From NCBI GenBank assembly GCA_038230415.1, contig JBBRNH010000018.1:9372-73371 (forward strand): a stretch of DNA of 64,000 nt, written 5' to 3'. The position numbers and the translations under genes were made by a program. The notes under the pieces were generated by a model. The model saw nothing but the letters and a program-made list of their open reading frames with translations, searched no databases and was not told where the DNA came from. This document shows positions 32,567 through 41,311 of the stretch, in pieces (positions within the stretch are counted from its first letter, which is position 1; each line of letters starts with the position of its first letter). This DNA comes from JBBRNH01 sp038230415 (GTDB taxonomy: Bacteria > Bacteroidota > Bacteroidia > Cytophagales > Spirosomataceae).

Positions 32567-33091
32567 TTAGTTTTTAAAATAACGATCAACTAAGGCAAGA
32601 GCCGCCGAGGTTTCGATAAACATTCGCTGTCCCCTAAATGCAGTTGCTCCCAGCGTTTTTTGATAATGCTCAATTAAGGCAGTCTTTGAATCAAAGGCAA
32701 TAAAGTCCTGACACCCTTTTTCGAAAGAAATCTTGCAGGCATACGCAACAAGATTTCCTGCCACGCCAAGATATAGTTTCTCTTTCCCTTTGTTAAACCT
32801 GGTACTTTCCAGCAAATGCATAAACACGTGATCTCCTTTATCTTCAAGACTCAATAATCCCTGAATGATGGTTGGGTTGTTGACTGTTGTGAGTTTGTAA
32901 ATTTGCTTTGTCTCGTCCCGTGACTCGTTCTTCCAGTCAAACTGCCAGTCTTTCTTCTTGATTCGCTTTGCGTCCTGAACGCCCAATAGAACGGCTGCCG
33001 TGTCAAACGTTTCACCCGTTATGGCGTTTTCTATTGAATTGGTTAGCTTATCAATCTCACTATCAAAAGGTGTCAGCAGTTCGGGATTCAT
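32567..33091 (-). CDS. GNAT-like protein, candidate toxin-like partner
   Basis: A 174-residue protein with a GNAT-type acetyltransferase C-terminal half: YLGVAGNLVAYACKISFEKGCQDFIAFDSK (strand 4 and the acetyl-CoA pyrophosphate helix region), then ALIEHYQKTLGATAF (the YxKxGF-like segment). The N-terminal part covers a strand/helix pair and ...VFMHLLESTRFNKGK. Found in many Bacteroidota next to a small downstream protein, as here. A GTG at 33118 in the same frame would add nine residues and lies almost on the DUF1501 stop; ATG 33091 is preferred. It follows the DUF1501 gene closely, so may be expressed from that operon. The target (tRNA, small molecule or protein) is unknown. Confidence 0.7.
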   Translation of the reverse strand: MNPELLTPFDSEIDKLTNSIENAITGETFDTAAVLLGVQDAKRIKKKDWQFDWKNESRDETKQIYKLTTVNNPTIIQGLLSLEDKGDHVFMHLLESTRFNKGKEKLYLGVAGNLVAYACKISFEKGCQDFIAFDSKTALIEHYQKTLGATAFRGQRMFIETSAALALVDRYFKN

Positions 33092-33121
33092 CGGGTGAAT
33101 ATACGAAAAATTGCTCACTCA

Positions 33122-34654
33122 TCACCCCGTCACTTTCAGGTTATACGGCCCCGTAAACTTGATTGTTCCGTCTAATTTGATGTTCCTGACGGTAGCCGGT
33201 GCGCCCACCGTTACGGTATGCCCGGCGTTGACCCGCACAAATTCGGTTGCCAGCGGTTTTCGCCCCACCGACCACACCGTGCGGTCGGCCCAGTCGCCGG
33301 TTTTGAGGGTTTCAACGGTATCGGAAAACAGCGAAACCGTTGGGAAATCGAGCGCGTTCAGCGACGACCGGAACAGCAGCGAGTTGGTTTTTGGAACACC
33401 CGCGCCAAACCAGTCGTTGAGGATATCGGTGTAAACGCGCCGGAAATCAATCTGCATCGGGATGTCTTTATTGGTGTTGGTGCTGGCAACCAAACTAATC
33501 AAATCGGGATTGGTGCCGATGGTAGGGTGTTTTATGTTGGAGCCAAAGACAAACATCGGCGCGGCCACACCGTGATCGGTGCCTTTGGAGTTGTTGGAGT
33601 TTGCCCGCCGACCAAATTCCGAAAACGTCATGCCCACTACCTTATCGGCAGTGCCTTGCAGGGTCAGGTCGTCCTGAAAAACCTTGATGCCCGCCGAGAG
33701 TTTGCCCAACAGCGTGGCGTGTCCGCCCAATGTCACATCAGTATCTACCTGGGATGAATGGGTATCGAACCCGCCGAGAGACACAAAATAAATCTTGGTT
33801 TTCAGTCCGCCGTGAATGAGCTGCGCCACAATTTTCAACTGGTCGGCCAATGAATTTGTGCCTGCCGCCGGGTACGTTGCCGAGGTTACGCCGAGGTCGT
33901 AGGCCCTTTTGATTTCGGTGGCATAACCAACCGACAAGGCCTGTTGCTTACGGATAAACGAAATCAAATCGGCGGCATCGCAGGTGCTATTGCAGGGCAG
34001 GTAATCGGGCGAGATGGACGATGCTGCCCCCACCAAACTGTAAAAACTATTCGGGTCGCTGATGGCGATGCCCATTGACTGCTGACTGCCCAGAAGTGTG
34101 GTTGAGGTTAGGTAGCCGATCTGAATCGCCAGGGGGTCTTCCATCTGGGCGTTGGGGTAGCCGGTGGGGTAGCCCGGATAGCGGTCTTCCAAATACCGCC
34201 CGGCCCAGCCCGTTTCATAGTTTGCCGTTGTGTCTTCGCCCGTCATCCAGATGTCGGTTGATCGGTAGTGTGATTGGTCGGGGCTGGGGTAGCTTACCGA
34301 CTGGATAATGCTCAGTTTGCCATCGTTGTAGAGGTCGCGCATACCGCCCATCGCTGGGTGCAGGCCGGTGGCATCGTTGCCGGTCAGGCTCAGAATTTTG
34401 CTTTGTGGAATGGCAATGTTGGTCCGCAGGGCGTTGTATTGCGTCCATTGGTCAACGGGAATTACGGTGTTCAGGCCGTCGTTACCGCCGTTCATGTACA
34501 CAATCACCAGAATCCGGTCGGTGGCCGGCGCGTTGGAGGCCAGCAGCGACTGCACCAGCGTTGAATTACCGGCTAAGGCTTTCACGCCAAAACCATTGAG
34601 GGCCACCGGCAACGCCATTGCCGACGCTGCGGTTATAAATTGTCTGCGGTTCAT
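33122..34654 (-). CDS. DUF1501 secreted protein (Tat signal)
   Basis: A 510-residue DUF1501 protein, a sulfatase/alkaline-phosphatase-superfamily relative. It begins with the twin-arginine signal MNRRQFITAASAMALPVAL, then ILVIVYMNGGNDGLNTVIP (family hallmark), DQSHYRSTDIW, YFVSLGGFDTHSSQ (metal-site Asp and His) and TFSEFGRRANSN...GTDHGVAAPMFV. The last ~60 residues are a separate beta module (GDWADRTVWSVGRKP...NAGHTVTVG) also present at the end of the SGNH esterase at 26695. DUF1501 and DUF1800 genes are regularly paired; their shared function is not established. It lies 62 bases after DUF1800 gene 2, with a 12-bp inverted repeat in the gap. Confidence 0.92.
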   Translation of the reverse strand: MNRRQFITAASAMALPVALNGFGVKALAGNSTLVQSLLASNAPATDRILVIVYMNGGNDGLNTVIPVDQWTQYNALRTNIAIPQSKILSLTGNDATGLHPAMGGMRDLYNDGKLSIIQSVSYPSPDQSHYRSTDIWMTGEDTTANYETGWAGRYLEDRYPGYPTGYPNAQMEDPLAIQIGYLTSTTLLGSQQSMGIAISDPNSFYSLVGAASSISPDYLPCNSTCDAADLISFIRKQQALSVGYATEIKRAYDLGVTSATYPAAGTNSLADQLKIVAQLIHGGLKTKIYFVSLGGFDTHSSQVDTDVTLGGHATLLGKLSAGIKVFQDDLTLQGTADKVVGMTFSEFGRRANSNNSKGTDHGVAAPMFVFGSNIKHPTIGTNPDLISLVASTNTNKDIPMQIDFRRVYTDILNDWFGAGVPKTNSLLFRSSLNALDFPTVSLFSDTVETLKTGDWADRTVWSVGRKPLATEFVRVNAGHTVTVGAPATVRNIKLDGTIKFTGPYNLKVTG

Positions 34655-34659
34655 ACAAA

Positions 34660-34711
34660 AAGTGGTTAGTAATTAGTAGCAGGTGGTCAGTTAGTTGACT
34701 ACTAACCACTT
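34660..34711. repeat. 12-bp inverted repeat between DUF1800 and DUF1501 genes
   Basis: AAGTGGTTAGTA (34660-34671) and its exact inverse (34700-34711), followed by another GCCACTT. It could form a hairpin in the operon mRNA just upstream of the DUF1501 start. Confidence 0.7.
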
Positions 34712-34716
34712 GCCAC

Positions 34717-36468
34717 TTACATTATTTGATATTCGGCTAAACGCAACAGGTACTTCATCAGGTTTTTCAGCCGGATGTTTACCGCATTTTTGGCATTGGT
34801 GATGGCCGAACTACTGTAAAAAGACGGGTATGTTATGGTTCGTCGGTAGAGATTCCATTCAAACTCCCAGGTTGTGCGCGGAGCCTGATTGCCCATCATA
34901 ATTTTGTCTATCAGAAAATTTTTCTGGTCCTGGTCTAAATCGGTAGCCAATAAATTCAGCAGAAACGAATCCAATACCTGCACACACGTAACGGCGGCTG
35001 TGGTGGGCGCGGGAGACGGAGCCGCCGTAGTCGGGGTGGCAGCGAACCCGCTAAAATCAGGTTGCAACGCGGTAATGCGCCCCAACGGATTGAGGTTCAG
35101 CAATGGCCCCTGATACACGGTGTATGAGTCAACGAGCCGGTTGGCTAAGTCATTGCGGAGAACAATGGTGCCGGTGTTGGCCCAGAGTTTCGAGTAACCG
35201 GTCTGGTAATAGGGTTCGTAGCCAAACACGGTTGGCTGTTCCAGAATCTCCAACTGCTGATCGCGCATCTTGCCATAAAGATGCTCCAGTGTGGCTTTGA
35301 CTGGCGTAACCGTCGTCGTAACCGACGGCGTAATCACGGGAACGGCTAATTCGTAAAACCGATACAGTCCCACCACAAACTCGGCGGGTGATTTGACGAT
35401 GGCACCAATGTTGACCTCATCAAAGAAAATCCGGCTCGTGAGCAACTTCTCGATCACGGGCTGAATCTGATAGCCACTACTGACAAAGAGCGCGGCCAAC
35501 GGGATAATCACGTTGGTTTCAATGGCAGCCGTGACGTTGGGGTTCACATACCACCGATACAACTTGCGGCAGATAAACCGCGATGTTTGTGAGTGATTCA
35601 GCAGCATCGTTACCAACTCGCTCAGTTCATAATCGCCCACGTTGGCAAAGCCGGGGGGGGCGGTGGCTGGCGACGTAATGCTTTTATAGGCGTATTTATC
35701 GGAGAAGGTTTTGCTGCCCGTGTCGTGCTTGGTGCTGGTGAAGGTGGTGGCAAACGAAGTTGAGGCTTCTTTGGTGTAGTTAGAATACTTCCAGCCGGTC
35801 AGGACGCGGGCCGCGTTTTTCACGTCGTCTTCGGTGTAGTTTTTGTTGCCATCCACGTCAAATGCGCCCACCGTAAATAACTCCTGCAACTCACGGGCGT
35901 AGTTTTCGTTGGCCTTGCCCACGCCCGATTCGTTCATGTCGCCGTTGAGGTATTTGAGCATGGCGGGTTCTTTGCTGATCTGCGTAACCAAGGTTCTGAA
36001 ACTACCTAAGGCGTTGGTTCTGAGCAGTTGCAGGTAACTCCAGACAAAGCGGTGGTCATTGACAGTCTCGGCGGTGGTCACAAAGTGGTTTTGCCAGAAC
36101 AGCGTCAGCTTATCGAGCAGATTGGCCGGGCCGGGCTGAATCATCAGGTTCAGCCACCAGTATTTAATGTATGTTCTGTAATCACCGTTGTTGGCCCCCA
36201 CGTAAGGCAAATACTCACCGGCGGGCGTGGTGGCATTTTGCAGGTAAGGTAGCCCGGCGGTGGTGGTGCGGCTGCTGTTTAAATCAACGGGTTGGGTTGG
36301 GCTGTAATTTACATTGGTAATCAGTGTCTGCACGGCAGTGGTGGCCGTTTGGCCCGGTACCGAAAACGCGCCGATTTCGGCCTGCGTTGGCCCAAACGTA
36401 GCCCGGCGCAGCAGATGAGCTGCCGTGCGGGGCGTTAGCTGGTCGGTGTACAGGTCGAGGTAGGGCAT
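34717..36468 (-). CDS. DUF1800 family protein, second tandem copy
   Basis: A 583-residue DUF1800 protein. Landmarks are HLLRRATFGPTQAEI near the N-terminus, KLTLFWQNHFVTT, MLKYLNGDMN, KANENYARELQELFTVG, NYTEDDVKNAARVLTGWKY (the family core), FICRKLYRWYVNPNVT and NYxxxYTTSLS-like C-terminal regions. No obvious signal peptide is present although DUF1800 proteins are thought to act with exported DUF1501. It is a close paralog of the gene at 36478-38247, with stretches nearly identical at DNA level (35446-35586 versus 37210-37350: two silent differences in 141 bases), suggesting recent duplication or gene conversion. It starts nine bases after the stop of copy 1. Biochemical function unknown. Confidence 0.92.
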   Translation of the reverse strand: MPYLDLYTDQLTPRTAAHLLRRATFGPTQAEIGAFSVPGQTATTAVQTLITNVNYSPTQPVDLNSSRTTTAGLPYLQNATTPAGEYLPYVGANNGDYRTYIKYWWLNLMIQPGPANLLDKLTLFWQNHFVTTAETVNDHRFVWSYLQLLRTNALGSFRTLVTQISKEPAMLKYLNGDMNESGVGKANENYARELQELFTVGAFDVDGNKNYTEDDVKNAARVLTGWKYSNYTKEASTSFATTFTSTKHDTGSKTFSDKYAYKSITSPATAPPGFANVGDYELSELVTMLLNHSQTSRFICRKLYRWYVNPNVTAAIETNVIIPLAALFVSSGYQIQPVIEKLLTSRIFFDEVNIGAIVKSPAEFVVGLYRFYELAVPVITPSVTTTVTPVKATLEHLYGKMRDQQLEILEQPTVFGYEPYYQTGYSKLWANTGTIVLRNDLANRLVDSYTVYQGPLLNLNPLGRITALQPDFSGFAATPTTAAPSPAPTTAAVTCVQVLDSFLLNLLATDLDQDQKNFLIDKIMMGNQAPRTTWEFEWNLYRRTITYPSFYSSSAITNAKNAVNIRLKNLMKYLLRLAEYQIM

Positions 36469-36477
36469 TGGTTTCGC

Positions 36478-38247
36478 TTACATCAGGTGAAATTCGGCCA
36501 TGCGGAGCATATAGCGCATCAGCGTCTGCAATCGCCAGTAGATCGTACCAATGGCATCGCTGATATCTTTGGCTGAGTAGGCCGACGGGTAACTGGCGGT
36601 TCGGCGGTATCGGTTCCACTCAAATTCCCAGGACGTGCGGGGCGACTGATCCATCATCATAATCTTGTCAATCAAAAAGTCTTTCTGGGCTTGTGCTAAA
36701 TCGGTAGCGAACAGATTCGGCAGAAACGCATCCAGCACCTGTACGCACGTAATGGACGGTGTGGTGGGTGCGGGCGACTGGTTGGTGCTGGTCGGTGTAC
36801 TGGCAAAACCGCCAAAATTGGCTTGCAGGGGTGTAACCCACGCCAGGAGGTCAATGCCGTATTTGTAGTTTGGCGTGGTGGTGCTGTCAACAATCAGCCA
36901 CCGCCAGATAAGCGCATCAGTGAAGTCATTCCGCAGGGCCATCGTGGTGGTATTGATCCAGATTTTCGAGTAGCCGGTTTGGTAATACGGCTCGTGGCCG
37001 AACACCGTCGGCTGATCCATCAGGTCAAGCTGCTGATCGCGCATCCGCCAGTGGATAAAATCAAACAGCGTTTTGTAGGGCTTCACACTCGGCAACAGGC
37101 CCGGCACGGGCTGGTTAAAAAACCGGGTCGCGCCAACCATCAACTCGGCGGGCGATTTTACGATGGCTCCAATGTTGACCTCATCGAAGAAAATCTGGCT
37201 CGTGAGTAGCTTCTCGATCACGGGCTGAATCTGATAGCCACTACTGACAAAGAGCGCGGCCAACGGGATAATCACATTGGTTTCGATGGCAGCCGTGACG
37301 TTGGGGTTCACATACCACCGATACAACTTGCGGCAGATAAACCGCGATGTCTGCGGGTGGTTTAGCAGCATCGTCACCAAATCAGTCAGTTCATACTCGC
37401 CGACATTGGCGTAGCCGTTTGGCACCGGATTGGGCGTAGTAATGGAGATGCTGCCGTAGTTATTCGAGAACGTTTTGGGGTCAGGGTCGTGCTTGCTGCT
37501 GGTGAAGGTGGTGGCAAACGAGGTTGAGCCGGTGGTCCAGTAGTTGTTGTATTTCCAGCCGGTCAGCACGCGGGCCGCGTTTTTCACGTCGTCTTCGGTG
37601 TAGTTTTTGTTGCCCGCAACGTCAAACGCACCCACCGTAAACAACTCCTGCAACTCGCGGCCATAGTTTTCGTTGGCCTTGCCCGCGCCCACCTCGTTCA
37701 TGTCGCCATTGAGGTATTTGAGCATGGCAGGTTCTTTGGTAATCTGCGTTACGAGCGTTCTGAAACTGCCTAAAGCGTTGGTTCTGAGCAGTTGCAGGTA
37801 ACTCCAGACAAAGCGGTAATCGTCAACCACTTCGCGGGTGGTCACAAAGTGGTTTTGCCAGAACAGCGTCAGCTTATCCAACAAACTCGTGGTGCTATTG
37901 GCAAAGGTGGTGGTCGCGCTCTGCTGGGTCATCAGGCCAAGCCACCAGTATTTGATGTAGAGGCCATAATCGAAGTTACGGTCGCCGTTGAAGGGCAGGT
38001 ATTCGCCCGCCGGGGTGGTCGCATTTCGAAGATATGGTTGCCCGGCGGTGGTGCGGGTATTGTCTAAATCAACGGGCTGGGCCGGGTTGTAGTTGGCGTT
38101 GGTAATGAGCTTCTGCACGGCTGCGGTGGCCGACTGCCCGGTGAAGACCGAGATTTCGGCCTGCGTTGGCCCAAAGGTGGCTCTGCGGAGCAGGTGCGCG
38201 GCTGTTTTGGCCGTGAGTGATGTCGTGTATAGGTCGAGATACGGCAT
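36478..38247 (-). CDS. DUF1800 family protein, first tandem copy
   Basis: A 589-residue DUF1800 paralog of the following gene, with the same layout: MPYLDLYTTSLTAKTAAHLLRRATFGPTQAEI, the LTLFWQNHFVTT and NENYGRELQELFTVG motifs, and the VLTGWKY core. It differs most in the C-terminal third and in small insertions (SATTTFANSTTS near residue 115). The longer frame to 38286 adds 13 residues, but ATG 38247 matches the start of the paralog exactly (MPYLDLYT). It is first in the minus-strand run DUF1800-DUF1800-DUF1501-GNAT-59 aa. A TACTTTCG box (minus strand, 38331-38338) about 85 bases upstream may drive the operon. Confidence 0.92.
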   Translation of the reverse strand: MPYLDLYTTSLTAKTAAHLLRRATFGPTQAEISVFTGQSATAAVQKLITNANYNPAQPVDLDNTRTTAGQPYLRNATTPAGEYLPFNGDRNFDYGLYIKYWWLGLMTQQSATTTFANSTTSLLDKLTLFWQNHFVTTREVVDDYRFVWSYLQLLRTNALGSFRTLVTQITKEPAMLKYLNGDMNEVGAGKANENYGRELQELFTVGAFDVAGNKNYTEDDVKNAARVLTGWKYNNYWTTGSTSFATTFTSSKHDPDPKTFSNNYGSISITTPNPVPNGYANVGEYELTDLVTMLLNHPQTSRFICRKLYRWYVNPNVTAAIETNVIIPLAALFVSSGYQIQPVIEKLLTSQIFFDEVNIGAIVKSPAELMVGATRFFNQPVPGLLPSVKPYKTLFDFIHWRMRDQQLDLMDQPTVFGHEPYYQTGYSKIWINTTTMALRNDFTDALIWRWLIVDSTTTPNYKYGIDLLAWVTPLQANFGGFASTPTSTNQSPAPTTPSITCVQVLDAFLPNLFATDLAQAQKDFLIDKIMMMDQSPRTSWEFEWNRYRRTASYPSAYSAKDISDAIGTIYWRLQTLMRYMLRMAEFHLM

Positions 38248-38330
38248 TCGGTACTGATAAAGTGCCTGCTGATGCAGTATGACCAATCAGGCAGATGAAA
38301 CAGTTACGACAGGGCGGGGATACGCGGCAA

Positions 38331-38338
38331 CGAAAGTA
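38331..38338 (-). promoter_or_regulatory. -7-like box TACTTTCG for the DUF1800 operon
   Basis: Minus-strand TACTTTCG is one change from TAnnTTTG and is 84 bases before the start of the first DUF1800 gene. Confidence 0.3.
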
Positions 38339-38463
38339 GGTAGTGTGTAGTCGGTTTCCAACACTCCAGTCAAAAAGTAGAGTGTTGGTCTATCAATACG
38401 TGTAATGTGTAACTACCGAAGCCAAGATGTGGGTTTGTCTGGCGTAGTCACGCCCGAATCGGC

Positions 38464-38471
38464 TATATTTG
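38464..38471 (+). promoter_or_regulatory. -7 promoter box TATATTTG for the pyrophosphatase
   Basis: Exact TAnnTTTG match, with TTTG at 38434-38437 as a possible but distant -33 element. The leader to the ATG is about 60 bases. Confidence 0.45.
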
Positions 38472-38534
38472 CGGGCAATTTTTTAGCGTAATCCCAAGTT
38501 AAAACCAAACTTTTCTGTTAAACGCTGTCAGCGC

Positions 38535-41237
38535 ATGAATTCAAGTCTCTATATTGTTCCCGTCCTGGGCCTTATCGGTCTGGTAGTGATGTTTGTTAAA
38601 TACCAATGGGTGGCGCGGCAGGATGCGGGCGATGCCCGGATGCAGGAAATTGCCGGGTACATTGCCGCCGGTGCCATTGCCTTTCTCCGCGCTGAGTGGC
38701 GCGTACTGATTATCTTCGGCGTTGTGGTGGCCGCGCTCTTAGCCTACTCCGGCACCCTCGTCGAAAATTCGCACTGGTTCATCGGCGTTGCCTTTGCCGT
38801 TGGTGCATTCACCTCAGCCTTAGCCGGTTATATTGGCATGAAAGTAGCCACGCTCGCCAACGTCCGCACCGCTCATGCCGCCCGCACCAGTCTGAAGCAA
38901 GCCCTGAACGTGTCTTTCACGGGTGGCTCGGTAATGGGCATCGGCGTGGCCGGTCTGGCCGTGCTGGCGATGAGCATCCTGTTTATTGCCCTCTACAATA
39001 TGTTTGTCGGGTCATTGGTTGGTGCCGACGGCGTTGCCGATGTCAATGGTATTCCCATGGAGCGGGTGCTGGAAGTGCTGGCCGGGTTCTCGCTCGGTGC
39101 CGAATCTATCGCGCTCTTTGCCCGCGTTGCCGGTGGTATCTACACCAAAGCCGCCGACGTTGGGGCCGACCTCGTGGGCAAGGTCGAAGCCGGCATTCCC
39201 GAAGACGACCCCCGCAACCCCGCCACTATTGCCGACAACGTGGGCGATAACGTGGGCGATGTGGCCGGGATGGGGGCCGATTTGTTTGGTTCGTATGTTG
39301 CCACCATTCTGGCAACGATGGTGCTGGGCCGCGAAATCAAACTCGACACCGCCCTGAATATTTTTGGTCACGCGCCCATCGTGCTGCCCATTGTGATTGC
39401 CGGTATGGGCCTGATATTCTCCATCTTAGCCACGTTTCTGGTTCGTATCAAAGACGATAACGGCTCCGTACAGGGCGCATTGAACATGGGCAACTGGGGG
39501 TCAATCGTGATGACGCTCGTGGCTTCTTACTTTCTGGTAACGGCCATCCTGCCCGACGTGACAATGGAAATCCGGGGTGTTGAATTCACGCGGATGGACG
39601 TATTTTATGCCATCGTAACGGGTCTGATTGTGGGTGCGTTGATGAGTGCCATCACCGAATATTATACCGCAATGGGCAAACGCCCGGTGTTGAGCATCAT
39701 CCGGCAGTCGGCAACGGGAGCCGGTACAAACATCATCGGCGGACTGGCTGTGGGCATGGAATCAACGGTGCTGCCAATTTTGGTGCTGGCGGCTGGTATT
39801 TATACGTCCTACCACTTTGCCGGGTTATACGGCGTGGCAATTTCTGCCGCCGGTATGATGGCAACAACGGCCATGCAACTCGCCATTGACGGCTTCGGCC
39901 CCATTGCCGACAACGCCGGTGGTATTGCCGAGATGAGCTACCTGCCCGAAGAAGTCCGGGGCCGCACCGATATTCTCGATGCCGTTGGCAACACCACGGC
40001 GGCCACCGGCAAAGGCTTCGCCATTGCATCTGCCGCGCTGACCGCACTCGCTTTGTTTGCCGCGTTCGTGGGAATTTCGGGTATTTCGGCCATCGATATT
40101 TACAAAGCCGACGTGTTATCCGGGCTGTTCGTCGGGGCCATGATACCGTTTATTTTCTCGTCTTTGGCGATTGCTGCGGTAGGCCGGGCGGCCATGAAAA
40201 TGGTGGAAGAAGTGCGCCGGCAGTTCCGCGAAATTCCGGGCATTATGGAAGGCACGGGCAAGCCCGAATACGAAAAGTGCATCGAAATTTCGACGCAGGC
40301 TTCGATTCGGGAGATGATTTTGCCGGGAGCCATTGCCTTACTCACGCCGGTTATCATCGGGTTTATCTTCGGCCCCGAAGTGCTGGGCGGTTTGCTGGCG
40401 GGCGTAACGGTGTCGGGCGTGTTGATGGGGATTTTTCAGAACAACGCCGGTGGTGCCTGGGACAACGCCAAGAAATCGTTTGAAAAAGGCGTGGAAATCA
40501 ACGGCGAGATGTACTACAAAAAGTCGGAGCCGCACAAAGCCGCCGTCACCGGCGATACCGTTGGCGACCCGTTTAAAGATACGTCTGGCCCTTCGATGAA
40601 TATTCTCATCAAGCTGATGTCTATCGTATCGTTAGTTATTGCGCCGTATATCGCCGTAAAATCATCGGAGACTACCGATTTCGCCAAAGAAGGCGTGGTG
40701 GCCGTTGGTGGTGTTGGCGCGGTTGACCTCGAAAAATCAACCGCAGCCGATAATGCCGCCGTTGCCACACCAAACACGCCGGTTCAACTCTCGACCCTGA
40801 AACTCGATAACGGCAAAGAACTGAGCGTTGCCATGACGGGTGTAGAAGGCAAACTCATCAACTTTATCAAGTCTGACAACGTGGTTGATAAAACCACCTG
40901 GTTCGATTTTGACCGGCTAACGTTCGAGACGGGCAGCGCGACGCTCAAACCTGAATCGCAGGAGCAGTTGAAAAACGTCGTCGAGATCATGAATGTGTAT
41001 CCGGCAGTAAACGTCAAACTCGGCGGCTATACCGACAACACCGGCAATGCCAACAGTAACCTGAAACTCTCCGGCGACCGCGCCAAATCGGTGGTGGCTG
41101 AATTAGTCAAACTCGGTATTCCTGCCGCCCGTTTAGATGCCGAAGGCTACGGTCAGGAACACCCCGTTGCCAGCAACGACACCGGGGAAGGCCGCGCTCA
41201 AAACCGCCGTATCTCGATCCGGGTAACGAAGAAGTAA
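38535..41237 (+). CDS. hppA: K+-dependent membrane pyrophosphatase fused to an OmpA domain
   Basis: A 900-residue fusion. Residues 1-~720 are a complete membrane-bound pyrophosphatase, a pump that uses PPi hydrolysis to move Na+ or H+ across the inner membrane. Motifs: GGIYTKAADVGADLVGKVE, PATIADNVGDNVGDVAGMGADLFGS and DAVGNTTAATGKGFA. Ala489 and Gly492 in the last motif mark the K+-dependent class (K+-independent enzymes have Lys and Thr there). After a ~60-residue Ala/Pro linker come an OmpA-type module (~785-900): WFDFDRLTFETGSATLKPES, GGYTDNTGNANSN (peptidoglycan-contact Asp) and GEGRAQNRRISI (contact Arg). Both ends of such pumps face the periplasm, so the OmpA part could grip peptidoglycan. 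Na+ versus H+ cannot be decided. Frame is continuous, so not a sequencing artefact of two genes. Confidence 0.95.
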   Translation: MNSSLYIVPVLGLIGLVVMFVKYQWVARQDAGDARMQEIAGYIAAGAIAFLRAEWRVLIIFGVVVAALLAYSGTLVENSHWFIGVAFAVGAFTSALAGYIGMKVATLANVRTAHAARTSLKQALNVSFTGGSVMGIGVAGLAVLAMSILFIALYNMFVGSLVGADGVADVNGIPMERVLEVLAGFSLGAESIALFARVAGGIYTKAADVGADLVGKVEAGIPEDDPRNPATIADNVGDNVGDVAGMGADLFGSYVATILATMVLGREIKLDTALNIFGHAPIVLPIVIAGMGLIFSILATFLVRIKDDNGSVQGALNMGNWGSIVMTLVASYFLVTAILPDVTMEIRGVEFTRMDVFYAIVTGLIVGALMSAITEYYTAMGKRPVLSIIRQSATGAGTNIIGGLAVGMESTVLPILVLAAGIYTSYHFAGLYGVAISAAGMMATTAMQLAIDGFGPIADNAGGIAEMSYLPEEVRGRTDILDAVGNTTAATGKGFAIASAALTALALFAAFVGISGISAIDIYKADVLSGLFVGAMIPFIFSSLAIAAVGRAAMKMVEEVRRQFREIPGIMEGTGKPEYEKCIEISTQASIREMILPGAIALLTPVIIGFIFGPEVLGGLLAGVTVSGVLMGIFQNNAGGAWDNAKKSFEKGVEINGEMYYKKSEPHKAAVTGDTVGDPFKDTSGPSMNILIKLMSIVSLVIAPYIAVKSSETTDFAKEGVVAVGGVGAVDLEKSTAADNAAVATPNTPVQLSTLKLDNGKELSVAMTGVEGKLINFIKSDNVVDKTTWFDFDRLTFETGSATLKPESQEQLKNVVEIMNVYPAVNVKLGGYTDNTGNANSNLKLSGDRAKSVVAELVKLGIPAARLDAEGYGQEHPVASNDTGEGRAQNRRISIRVTKK

Positions 41238-41251
41238 GATCAGAACCAGCC

Positions 41252-41298
41252 CAGACGCAAATCAGCCAGTCCCGCGAGAGACTGACTGATTTGCGTTT
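41252..41298 (+). terminator. Terminator-like hairpin after hppA
   Basis: CGCAAATCAG (41256 on) pairs with CTGATTTGCG (41286-41295), with an inner CAGTC/GACTG stem. It lies between convergent genes. Confidence 0.65.
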
Positions 41299-41311
41299 GA
41301 GGGCATCTTTA

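Noticed and set aside
40700..40900. Possible frameshift or gene boundary between pyrophosphatase and OmpA parts
   Set aside because: The frame is continuous, the linker is normal in composition, and no internal start with a promoter box is seen.
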